From Verrucomicrobiota bacterium (GTDB lineage: Bacteria > Verrucomicrobiota > Verrucomicrobiia > Chthoniobacterales > JACTMZ01): a DNA stretch of 61,669 nucleotides. The notes beneath the pieces are model-generated. The model was not told the origin of the DNA, did not search any database, and saw nothing but the letters and a program-made list of their open reading frames with translations. Position numbers and translations under genes: made by a program. Within the stretch, counting starts at the first letter, position 1, and each line of letters opens with the position of its first letter. Of this stretch, positions 48,229-56,427 are shown one piece after another. The stretch lies in the NCBI GenBank assembly GCA_027624625.1, contig JAQBWH010000009.1, positions 1-61,669 of the forward strand, given 5' to 3'.

Positions 48229-49452
48229 CTACCTTCTCCGTTTGATCCCGAACGAATACCCGCTCCGGTGCCTTCCCCCGCCCGCTGCGCGGGCCTTCAC
48301 GTGGGTCGCCGTCGGGTCCAACAAGGTCGTGTATTTGTAATCGAAGCCGTCGAGCTGCAGCCGCGGAATCTTCATTCCGATAAAGCGCTCGATCGATTCG
48401 ATCATGGCCAGATCCTCCGCCGTCACCAGCGTGAAGGCATCGCCCACGGCCTGCGCCCGCCCCGTTCTCCCGATGCGGTGCACATAATCCTCGGGATGGC
48501 CCGGGATGTCGTAGTTGATCACGTGGGACACGCCCGCAATATCCAAACCGCGGGCCGCAATATCCGTCGCGACGAGAACCTCGTAGCGCCCGTTCTTGAA
48601 GCCTTCGAGTGCTTCCTCGCGCTCACGCTGCGTGCGGTTGGAGTGCAACGCCACCACCGAGTGATTCTCTTTCTTCAACTGACGGGCAATGCGGTCCGCC
48701 CCGTCCTTCGTCCGGCAGAAGACAAGCACGCAATCAAAATTTGTTTTCTCCATCAATCCCGAGAGCAATTCGTATTTCTGGTCCATGGCCACCGGATAAA
48801 ATGCGTGCGTGATCGTCTCGGCCGGCGACATCCGAATGCCGATCTCGATTTTTTCCGGGTCATTGACCGCGAATTTGGCCAACGACTCGATCTCACCCGG
48901 CATGGTCGCCGAGAAAAAGAGCGTCTGGCGGTTCTTGGGCAGCTTCTGGATGACCCGCCGCACCTGCGGCAAAAATCCCATATCGAGCATCCGGTCAACT
49001 TCATCGAGAACGAGAAACTCCAAACCCCCGAGCGGCACCTCGTTTTGCTCCATGAAATCAAGCAGGCGCCCCGGTGTGGCCACGATAATATCCGTCCCCC
49101 GTTGCAATTCCTCCCGCTGCTTTCCGTAGCCCACCCCGCCGTAGAGCAAGGTGCAGGTCAAATCGCTGAACCGCCCGTAATCGCGGAAGGCCGTCTCCAC
49201 CTGCATGGCCAGCTCGCGCGTCGGTTCGAGGACCAGACACCGCGGTTGCGGCTGATGCGTTCCCAATTTACTCAAAATCGGCAGCCCGAAAGCCGCCGTC
49301 TTCCCGGTGCCGGTCTGGGCCGACCCCATCAAGTCCTTGCCCGACAAAATGACAGGGATGGCCCGCAACTGGATCGGCGTGGGATCGACAAACCCCATCG
49401 ACTGAACCCCGTGCACCACCGCATCCGACAACCCCAACTCGTTAAAACCCAT
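48229..49452 (-). CDS. DEAD-box RNA helicase (RhlE-like)
   Basis: ATP-dependent RNA helicase, 407 residues. Motifs in order: the Q motif (FNELGLSDAVVHGVQSMGF, PTPIQ), motif I AQTGTGKTAAFGLP, PTRELAMQ, motif II written DEVDRMLDMGF instead of DEAD, motif III FSATMP, then the helicase C domain ATDIAARGLDIAGVSHVINYD and HRIGRTGR. A basic Arg/Gly tail ends it (KARAAGGGRHRSGYSFG). Length and tail suit RhlE-type helicases for ribosome assembly or mRNA decay. A 250-base stretch upstream, before the P450 gene, holds no recognised gene. Confidence 0.95.
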   Translation of the reverse strand: MGFNELGLSDAVVHGVQSMGFVDPTPIQLRAIPVILSGKDLMGSAQTGTGKTAAFGLPILSKLGTHQPQPRCLVLEPTRELAMQVETAFRDYGRFSDLTCTLLYGGVGYGKQREELQRGTDIIVATPGRLLDFMEQNEVPLGGLEFLVLDEVDRMLDMGFLPQVRRVIQKLPKNRQTLFFSATMPGEIESLAKFAVNDPEKIEIGIRMSPAETITHAFYPVAMDQKYELLSGLMEKTNFDCVLVFCRTKDGADRIARQLKKENHSVVALHSNRTQREREEALEGFKNGRYEVLVATDIAARGLDIAGVSHVINYDIPGHPEDYVHRIGRTGRAQAVGDAFTLVTAEDLAMIESIERFIGMKIPRLQLDGFDYKYTTLLDPTATHVKARAAGGGRHRSGYSFGIKRRR

Positions 49453-49699
49453 AGATAAGAAACCTCACGTAAGAAAAGACACTATCCTCCACCAAGAGCC
49501 CACCGCAAAGAACAAACTGCGGCGGCCCGACTTGGGCAACCCCGAGATCCTCGCGACTCGATGAGTGCGACAACCAGTTCGCATCGCAGCAGAGTACTGT
49601 CGGCACCACGCCGCTTCCTCGGCAGACGTGGCTTCCCATCCTCGGCACCGGCATGGCACCTTACCTTCTCGTCGCCTGCGACAAATGGCGTCACCGCGC

Positions 49700-50911
49700 A
49701 TGACCATCAGCCAGCAGTCAGTCTCCCTCGACCCGCGTGATCCGGATTTTGTCCAAGACCCTTATCCTTTTTACGCCGAGCTCCGCGCCAAATGCCCCGT
49801 CTTCCACTGGAAGGAATTCGGTCACTGGTGTTTTGCTGGCTATGACGAGGTCAGTGCCCTCCTCCGCGACCGCCGCTTCGGACGCCAGATCCTCCACCTT
49901 GCCACCCGCGCGGAACTCGGCTGGCCCGAAGTACCCGCGCACCTCGCGCCGTTCCACCGATTCGAAGAACACTCCCTGCTCGAAATCGAACCCCCCGTGC
50001 ACACCCGCCTGCGCGGGTTCATCAACCCCTCGTTCCTCCCGCGCCAGATCGAGCGACTCCGTCCGGAAGTGGAGCGGCTGTCTCACCAACTGATCGACCA
50101 ATTCGCCGTGCAAGGATCCACCGATCTCATCGCGTCCTTTGCCGAACCGGTCCCCGTCATGGTCATCTCCCGATTTCTCGGCGTCCCCGACGACATGGGG
50201 CCGCAGATCCTCGCTTGGTCCCATGACATGGTCGCCATGTATCAGGCCCGGCGGGATCGTGATGTGGAGGACCGCGCCGTCGCCGCCACCATCGCCTTCA
50301 GTGCTTACATGCGCAGACTGCTGGCCGAATACCGTGCCACCCCCGGCGAAGATTTTCTCTCGCAACTGTTGACCGCCCGCGACGCTGACGGCACCGCGCT
50401 GACCGGGGACGAGTTGGTCACCACAGCCATTCTCCTCCTCAACGCCGGCCACGAAGCCACGGTCCACGCGATCGGCAACGGCGTGCAGGCACTCCTCACA
50501 GGCGCCGCCCCGGCCACGTTCCTCACCGCGCCGGCCACCTGCACCGAAGAAATGCTCCGCTTTGATCCCCCGCTTCACATGTTCAAACGCTACGCCCTTG
50601 AGGACGTGGACTATGGCGGCATCAAACTGCAGCGCGGCGACCAGATCGGTCTCCTCCTCGCTTCGGCCAACCGCGACGAGCAGAAGTTTCCCCTGCCCGA
50701 CATCTTCAACCCCACGCGCAGCCCGAATCCCCACCTCAGCTTCGGCGCCGGCATCCATTTCTGCATCGGCGCTCCGCTCGCCCGCTTGGAGCTCCAGACC
50801 GCCCTCCGCGTCCTCTGCGAACGACTTCCCACCCTGCGACCGGACGGCCAAGCACGCTACCGCGACACGTGGCACTTCCACGCCCTGGAATCACTCCCGG
50901 TGAGCTGGTGA
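49700..50911 (+). CDS. Cytochrome P450
   Basis: A 403-residue class I-type bacterial cytochrome P450. The haem-binding motif FGAGIHFCIGAPLAR places the thiolate ligand at Cys355. The I-helix reads LLLNAGHEATVHAIG, and ExxR and PERF-like parts are present (TEEMLRFDPP, FNPTR). It needs a ferredoxin and reductase for electron supply; neither is adjacent. Substrate cannot be predicted. The ATG at 49700 was chosen over 49685 because it gives MTISQQSVSLDPRD, near the usual start. It is a stand-alone gene between a helicase and a GH16 gene. Confidence 0.93.
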   Translation: MTISQQSVSLDPRDPDFVQDPYPFYAELRAKCPVFHWKEFGHWCFAGYDEVSALLRDRRFGRQILHLATRAELGWPEVPAHLAPFHRFEEHSLLEIEPPVHTRLRGFINPSFLPRQIERLRPEVERLSHQLIDQFAVQGSTDLIASFAEPVPVMVISRFLGVPDDMGPQILAWSHDMVAMYQARRDRDVEDRAVAATIAFSAYMRRLLAEYRATPGEDFLSQLLTARDADGTALTGDELVTTAILLLNAGHEATVHAIGNGVQALLTGAAPATFLTAPATCTEEMLRFDPPLHMFKRYALEDVDYGGIKLQRGDQIGLLLASANRDEQKFPLPDIFNPTRSPNPHLSFGAGIHFCIGAPLARLELQTALRVLCERLPTLRPDGQARYRDTWHFHALESLPVSW

Positions 50912-51051
50912 TTCCTCAGCCCGGAACCCTCTGCTGGCTCGGCCGGCCGGCACCTCTGCAACCCATTCCAAAGCGCCCTCCTCACCGTTGAGGTCCTTCA
51001 TTATGCCGCCACCCTGTTGCGCCATGCTGTCTCTGCGTTTATAAGTTTGGG

Positions 51052-53595
51052 GTGCTTCCCCCTGCTCGCGGTTTCTGCAGCCCTTTCCTTTGGATGCTTT
51101 TGGTGCTAAGTTGTGGCTCAGCCGGGTTGGCCGACACGGAACTCAATGTGCCCGGGCACCGGTTGGTCTGGAATGACGAGTTTGAAGCGCCCTCGGTGGA
51201 CGTCAGCAAGTGGGACGTCGCCACCGGGGTCAATGCTTGGTATCAGCGCGCCAGCGATAGTCGGTGGGTGGAACCGCAATGGTTCAATGAGCCCTTCGCG
51301 CCGTGGCTTCAAGCAGGAACCATCAATGGCGAACGCCAATACTACTCGCCGAACAATGTGACGGTGAACGACGGCGTGCTGCAGATTCAAGCCAGGCGCG
51401 AGACCGTGGCCGACCCGGTGGGCCTCTACGATCCGCAGTTCCACCGCTACACTTCGGGAAAACTGAACACCGCGGACGAATTTCAGTTCCGCTTCGGCAT
51501 CGTGCGGTGGCGGGCCCAGTTGCCGGCGGGTCAGGGCATGTGGCCAGCCCTCTGGATGCTCAATGCCCCGAACCCCTACTATTGGGATGATGAAATCGAC
51601 GTGATGGAGGCCCGCGGCTCGCTTCCGAACATCACGACCAGCGCCCACCACTTCAAAACGGGCGCCGACCGCGTCAACCAATACAACAGCGCCGAGCTCA
51701 ACACCGGCCTTAATCTCCAGGCCGGCTTCCACCAATACGGGTTGGAATGGACGGCCTCTCGCATCCAGACGCACTTCAATGACCAAGTTGTTTTCACCGA
51801 TACCGAGAGAATTCCCCAAGGCGCGATGTTTCTCATCATGAACGCGGCCGTCGGCGGTCTTTTTGACGGCGTTCCGGCCAGCGACGCGATCTTTCCGAGC
51901 AACTTTCTCATCGACTGGGTGCGGGTGTGGCAACCCTCCGCTTGGCCCAGCGACTTGGCCGATGGTGACTTCGAGAACTACCAGGGAGTGCACTGGGCGA
52001 ACTGGAACACCATCGATGACGGCAACCTCAGCGCCGTTAACAATGGTGCGCTGCACGGGAGTTCTTCGGTGCGCCTTGCCCGCCTGAATACGGCCGTTCC
52101 GGGAGAAACCAGCGCGTCCAACCTGCTCACCGATGGCAGTTCCGATGACTGGAGTGCCTGGCTCAACCAGCTCGATGGAGATGGCAAGGTGACATCCGGT
52201 GCCGGGATCACCCCTGCGAGCATACCGGCCACTGCAACGGATGACACGGTCACCCTCGGCGTGCACCAGAACAGCACCTCCCCCGGGGCCAATGCCGTAG
52301 TCTACCGTCAGCTCAGCGATGCTTCGGTGCGCGGGCGAAGTCTGACCTACACGGGGACGATCCAGATCACCGAAACCTTTTCCATCGAGACGGAGGCAGT
52401 CGCTTTTATCCGCATCTTTCGAGGAGATTTTAGTTTTTCGGATCTCATGACTTCGGTAAAGGCCGGGGGCACGTTCACCATCCAAGCAGATATTCCCTCC
52501 ACGGACGTCTCCTTCATTCAAGTCGGCTTGGAGACCAGCGGCCCGACGCGTTCCCCCGGACGCCTCGTCGCCACCACGTTGAGGCTCGTGGATCATGCAT
52601 CCGCTCCCCCCGCCCCGGCCACCTACCGCACTGGATTTTCCCAGACCGTGGCGGCACGCCCCGGAGCAATCGTCCGCTACGGACTGATGGCGGCCAATTC
52701 CGCCGCCGACCCGCTCAGACCGGGCGCCGAAGGCCGCCTGCGACTCGAGTTTCTCAACGCCGCGAGCGTCGTGCTTTCTGAAGTGGTCACGCCACTGGTC
52801 GATGCAGCAAGCCCGCAGCACGCGACCGCTTGGTCGCTGGAAAATGTCACGCCCGCCACAGCGGCGTGGACAAGGCTCTCGATTGAGCGTTTCACCTCCA
52901 ACCCCGTGACCGATACCTCAGGCAGCGTGGTTGCCGACGCCGTTTTCCTCCAGGTTCCAGGCCATAGCGCCCTGCCCCAGTTCACTGGCGAACCGGCCCG
53001 TCGGCTGGTTGTGAGGGAGGGAGACCCACTCGTTCTCGATATCACGGTCAGTTCGACCAGCCCCTTGACCTACCAGTGGTACCACGAAGGCAGAAAGACC
53101 TCTACCACAGCGGATGCCACCTTGGTCGCCACGCCGTCCCTGGCCGGGACCCATTTCGTGGTCGCCCGGAACGCCGCCGGGCCGGTCATTGGCGCGATCA
53201 CGGACCTCACTGTGCTCGATGCGGGGCCCGACAACGACGGAGATGGAATCAGCGACGCGGATGAGGCTGCTGTTTACGGCACGAACCCTGTCCGCGCCGA
53301 TTCTGACCGCGATGGTTTTTCCGACTATTACGAAGTCTTTGAAACGCTGACCGATCCTCTCGATGCCGCCAGCGCTTTCCAAATCACCGCCGTCGCACTC
53401 GTTGCCGGGCAGTTGGAGCTTACGTTCGAGTCAGTCCCCGGCCTCCATTATCAACTTGAAGCTAGCTCGGACCTTGCCAGCTGGGAGCCCGTAGGTCCGA
53501 CCTTCGTCGCCACGGAAAAAAGCACTTTCTACCGCGATCCGCTGCCCCTCTCAGCCGACACGCCGAGATTTCTACGGGTTACAGTCAGACCGTGA
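51052..53595 (+). CDS. Secreted GH16 beta-glucanase-like protein with calcium-repeat tail
   Basis: An 847-residue exported protein. A signal peptide covers about residues 1-27 (GTG start at 51052; ATG at 51094 is an alternative). The GH16 domain follows, with HRLVWNDEFEAPSVDVSKW and the catalytic ExDxxE in DDEIDVMEARG (Glu181, Asp183, Glu186), so it probably cleaves beta-1,3 or mixed beta-glucans. A middle region of beta-sandwich-like sequence resembles carbohydrate-binding or adhesion modules. Near the C-terminus are thrombospondin-type-3-like repeats (DNDGDGISDADE, DSDRDGFSDYYE). Exact specificity is not readable. Confidence 0.9.
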   Translation: MLPPARGFCSPFLWMLLVLSCGSAGLADTELNVPGHRLVWNDEFEAPSVDVSKWDVATGVNAWYQRASDSRWVEPQWFNEPFAPWLQAGTINGERQYYSPNNVTVNDGVLQIQARRETVADPVGLYDPQFHRYTSGKLNTADEFQFRFGIVRWRAQLPAGQGMWPALWMLNAPNPYYWDDEIDVMEARGSLPNITTSAHHFKTGADRVNQYNSAELNTGLNLQAGFHQYGLEWTASRIQTHFNDQVVFTDTERIPQGAMFLIMNAAVGGLFDGVPASDAIFPSNFLIDWVRVWQPSAWPSDLADGDFENYQGVHWANWNTIDDGNLSAVNNGALHGSSSVRLARLNTAVPGETSASNLLTDGSSDDWSAWLNQLDGDGKVTSGAGITPASIPATATDDTVTLGVHQNSTSPGANAVVYRQLSDASVRGRSLTYTGTIQITETFSIETEAVAFIRIFRGDFSFSDLMTSVKAGGTFTIQADIPSTDVSFIQVGLETSGPTRSPGRLVATTLRLVDHASAPPAPATYRTGFSQTVAARPGAIVRYGLMAANSAADPLRPGAEGRLRLEFLNAASVVLSEVVTPLVDAASPQHATAWSLENVTPATAAWTRLSIERFTSNPVTDTSGSVVADAVFLQVPGHSALPQFTGEPARRLVVREGDPLVLDITVSSTSPLTYQWYHEGRKTSTTADATLVATPSLAGTHFVVARNAAGPVIGAITDLTVLDAGPDNDGDGISDADEAAVYGTNPVRADSDRDGFSDYYEVFETLTDPLDAASAFQITAVALVAGQLELTFESVPGLHYQLEASSDLASWEPVGPTFVATEKSTFYRDPLPLSADTPRFLRVTVRP

Positions 53596-53800
53596 AAGCT
53601 GCCGCGGCAGTTCCCGCTCCTCCTGCGCGAGAATGCTTGCAAATTCTTGTTCCGCCGCCACGGGACGTCTGACACCTGTTTCCCCCGCGGTACCGCACCG
53701 CCGTTCGAAGCTACCCGCAAAGGCGCTGACAACGTGGGGTCATCGCCCCACCGCACTCTCCCGCTCTCAAGTCTGCAACCCGGTACGCCGCCTTTTCTTC

Positions 53801-54298
53801 CTACCTCTTTTGCATCCAACGCCACGTATTGTTGTCCTGCGGCACCTCGATCCACTCGCCGCTGAACGACCGGTTGCGCCACAACTCGCCCTGCTGGGCC
53901 TGCACATCGGCCAACGGCAATTTCCGCTCCGCGGCCAGCTGCCTCATGACCACCACGCGATCCGCATTTTCCTCCGCGATGGTCTTCTCGACATAGGCCC
54001 CGTAGCTTCCCTCCGGCCGACTCAATACGGAGATAAGACCATCGCGTCCCTCGCCGACCAGTCGGGAATTTTTGAAGGTCTGGATCTCTCCCATGCGGGA
54101 GCGGCGGCGCGCATCGGCCGCCGGCGGGTCGGCTCCAGGAGCGGACTTTGCCGCGGGGGAACCCAATCTGCGCTCGTAAATGTCGACGCGCATGTTGATG
54201 TCGACCACGATAGGTTCGGGAGTAGCCAGTCTGACCGTCGGGCCCTGACAACCTCCGGAGAAGAGCGCGGTCGCCGCTAGGAGGACGCGCGCGGTCAT
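53801..54298 (-). CDS. YnbE-YdbL fusion lipoprotein
   Basis: A 165-residue protein made of two usually separate parts. Residues 1-45 look like the YnbE lipoprotein: a signal peptide ending SGGC (Cys17) followed by PEPIVVDINMRVDIYE. Residues about 65-165 look like YdbL (DUF1318): RMGEIQTFKNSRLVGEGRDG, YVEKTIAEENADRVVVM, RQLAAERKLPLADVQAQQ and GEWIEVPQDNNTWRW. In E. coli, YnbE and YdbL work with YdbH in phospholipid transport to the outer membrane. The ATG overlaps the YdbH stop (ATGA), so expression is coupled. The lipobox is slightly atypical. Confidence 0.84.
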   Translation of the reverse strand: MTARVLLAATALFSGGCQGPTVRLATPEPIVVDINMRVDIYERRLGSPAAKSAPGADPPAADARRRSRMGEIQTFKNSRLVGEGRDGLISVLSRPEGSYGAYVEKTIAEENADRVVVMRQLAAERKLPLADVQAQQGELWRNRSFSGEWIEVPQDNNTWRWMQKR

Positions 54299-56295
54299 CG
54301 CCTTCCTCCCTGTTGCCAACGCGAGGAACGCTTGGCTTCGTCTCCGTGAAAAACCAACTCGAAATTGCGGCTGCCGGCCGGACCTTTCATGCGAATGTCG
54401 ATAATGCCTTGTTTTCCCACGAACCAGAATTCCGATCTCGCTCCCGTGTAGTCGAAGTCCCGCAGGGTCTCAAGGCTTACCCTGCTAAGCTCGCTTCGCA
54501 GCGCCGTCCAATCCGGGGGCAGGGACCCGAGCAAATCGTTCAATTTGTTGACCACCATGCGGCCCTTGCCCTGTCCCGAGGCTTCCCCCCGCACTCTTTC
54601 CACCACGGCCGCGCAACCATTGGCTTCGACCTTGAAATCAACCAGACCGTCCATGACAAAATGCTGCGAGGCACCGTCTGCCGTCAGTGGTGCGAGGTCC
54701 ACATCCTGCCCGGAAATCCAGCCGGTCCACGGCGACTCGGGCTGGAGGAAGAAGCTGAAACCTCCGTTGACGTATCCGCGGTAGGCCCGCCCCCCGAATT
54801 CGCCGTTGATTCCCTTGCGGTCGAAGGTGACCGAAACCCACAGGTCGCTCGCGTGGAAGTTCCGCCAACGCGCCCGGCCGAACTTCACCACATTGACCAA
54901 ATTGTCGCGCAAGACGTCCGGGGGATAGTTAAAGAGGAGATCCCCCCGCACTTTGCCCAGCGAAAGGTCGTAAGCCGGGAAATCGTAGTCTTCTTCCGGA
55001 ACCTCAAGGACGAATTCGACATTCAGCCCGGCCAGCGAGGAAAGCGAAAGATTTCGCACCATGGTGTGGAAGGCGAGAGGCAAGCCGACCTCCGAGCGCC
55101 CCCCCACCGCGATGACCACTCGTCCGAAATTCACGCGCAAAGTGTCCACGTTCCACCCCTTGCTCTCCTGCACCGCCGCCGGCTCCGTGGCCGACTCGTC
55201 CGCCGCCTGCATGTATTCAAAGAGCGCCTCCCCGACGTAGACCGTAGGACCGATCAGCTTCACTTCCTCCAAGTCGCGCTTGGCCAGACCGGCCAGGGTG
55301 AAAATAACAAAGGCGGACCTCACGGTGACCGCGCGACGCAGCGGGTCGGTCGGGGAGAGCAGTTCGATGTCGCTGAACTCTACTTGATGTCTGATCTCAC
55401 CCAGCTCGTCGGCTACCGCTCCGAAGGGCACATCGCGCAAAGCCGTGTCAACCTGCAGGCTGATCGCGGGCAAACCGCCCGGCAATTCATCGGGCCGCAC
55501 CTGCAGTTTAACCAGGTCGAGCGATTCAATGATCAGCGCGCCGCCCGGCTCGCGCGCCGGGGAAAATTCACCCTTGGCCATCAGACGTTCGAATCCTTTA
55601 CCGGCAATCATCCAACCGGCGTCGACCCGGATCACCGCGATTCGCCCCTGCTGCAGGCCGGCCACCGTGAAACTGAGCTGGGAGAGCCCCGCACCCATGA
55701 CCGGCAAACTTCCTGCCGGATCGTGGCTGGCGAGGTAAAAATTATCGACCATTAGGCGGTGCAATTGTTCGCTTTGCGCCGGTCCCAGGGAGTTCAGCGT
55801 TCCGTTGAGCCCGGCCGAAAGATCCACCCCCGATTGACCGAAATTCTCGGCCCACAAAGACCCGCGCTCGATCATCACCTCGTCGATTTCCCATCCCACT
55901 CCGCCCCCCGAGCCGCCGCCACGGGAAAAATGGGCAACGGCATTGGGATCAAAGCGGATAAACGGCTCGACCAAACGCAGGGAACCAAACCGGCCGCTTG
56001 ACCACCGCGACCCCGGACCCAACCGCAACTCCACCGCCTCGAGGACCGGTTCGCGGCTGCCTCGGAGCGAAAGGACCACACCCTGCAAGACCCACTCGCC
56101 GTCCCGAAAAAAGCTGCTCCCAACTTCGAGACGCAGCGCCGGATCGTAGATCCGCACGGCAAAGCGCAGGGCGGCCGATGGTCCCTTCCATGCCAACCAT
56201 CCGACCGCCAACAGAAAAAGGGCAGTAACCATGAGTACGCTCCGCCGCAGCAAACGCGGGCGGCACGGCCTCTCCTCCGGCACGGGCTCCTTCAT
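54295..56295 (-). CDS. YdbH-like AsmA-family envelope protein
   Basis: A 666-residue protein with one N-terminal membrane anchor (about residues 19-40) and a long beta-rich periplasmic region. Its repeated beta-strand segments (LRLEVGSSFFRDGEWVLQG, FGSLRLVEPFIRFDP) fit the elongated lipid-conducting groove of AsmA-like TamB/YhdP/YdbH proteins. YdbH members bridge inner and outer membranes for phospholipid transport. It is the first of two overlapping genes; the YnbE-YdbL fusion follows it. ileS lies divergent 133 bases away. Family placement is supported mainly by this gene pairing. Confidence 0.8.
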   Translation of the reverse strand: MKEPVPEERPCRPRLLRRSVLMVTALFLLAVGWLAWKGPSAALRFAVRIYDPALRLEVGSSFFRDGEWVLQGVVLSLRGSREPVLEAVELRLGPGSRWSSGRFGSLRLVEPFIRFDPNAVAHFSRGGGSGGGVGWEIDEVMIERGSLWAENFGQSGVDLSAGLNGTLNSLGPAQSEQLHRLMVDNFYLASHDPAGSLPVMGAGLSQLSFTVAGLQQGRIAVIRVDAGWMIAGKGFERLMAKGEFSPAREPGGALIIESLDLVKLQVRPDELPGGLPAISLQVDTALRDVPFGAVADELGEIRHQVEFSDIELLSPTDPLRRAVTVRSAFVIFTLAGLAKRDLEEVKLIGPTVYVGEALFEYMQAADESATEPAAVQESKGWNVDTLRVNFGRVVIAVGGRSEVGLPLAFHTMVRNLSLSSLAGLNVEFVLEVPEEDYDFPAYDLSLGKVRGDLLFNYPPDVLRDNLVNVVKFGRARWRNFHASDLWVSVTFDRKGINGEFGGRAYRGYVNGGFSFFLQPESPWTGWISGQDVDLAPLTADGASQHFVMDGLVDFKVEANGCAAVVERVRGEASGQGKGRMVVNKLNDLLGSLPPDWTALRSELSRVSLETLRDFDYTGARSEFWFVGKQGIIDIRMKGPAGSRNFELVFHGDEAKRSSRWQQGGRR

Positions 56296-56427
56296 CCCCT
56301 CAAATTGCCACCCTTCGGACCAAGACGCATCCCCAAAAAATCAGCCTTCACCAACTTTCAAACTCTTTGCCCAGCCATCTCTTCCCATTGCCCTTGCTCC
56401 GACCTCTCCCTATGATCAAGCGCTCGC

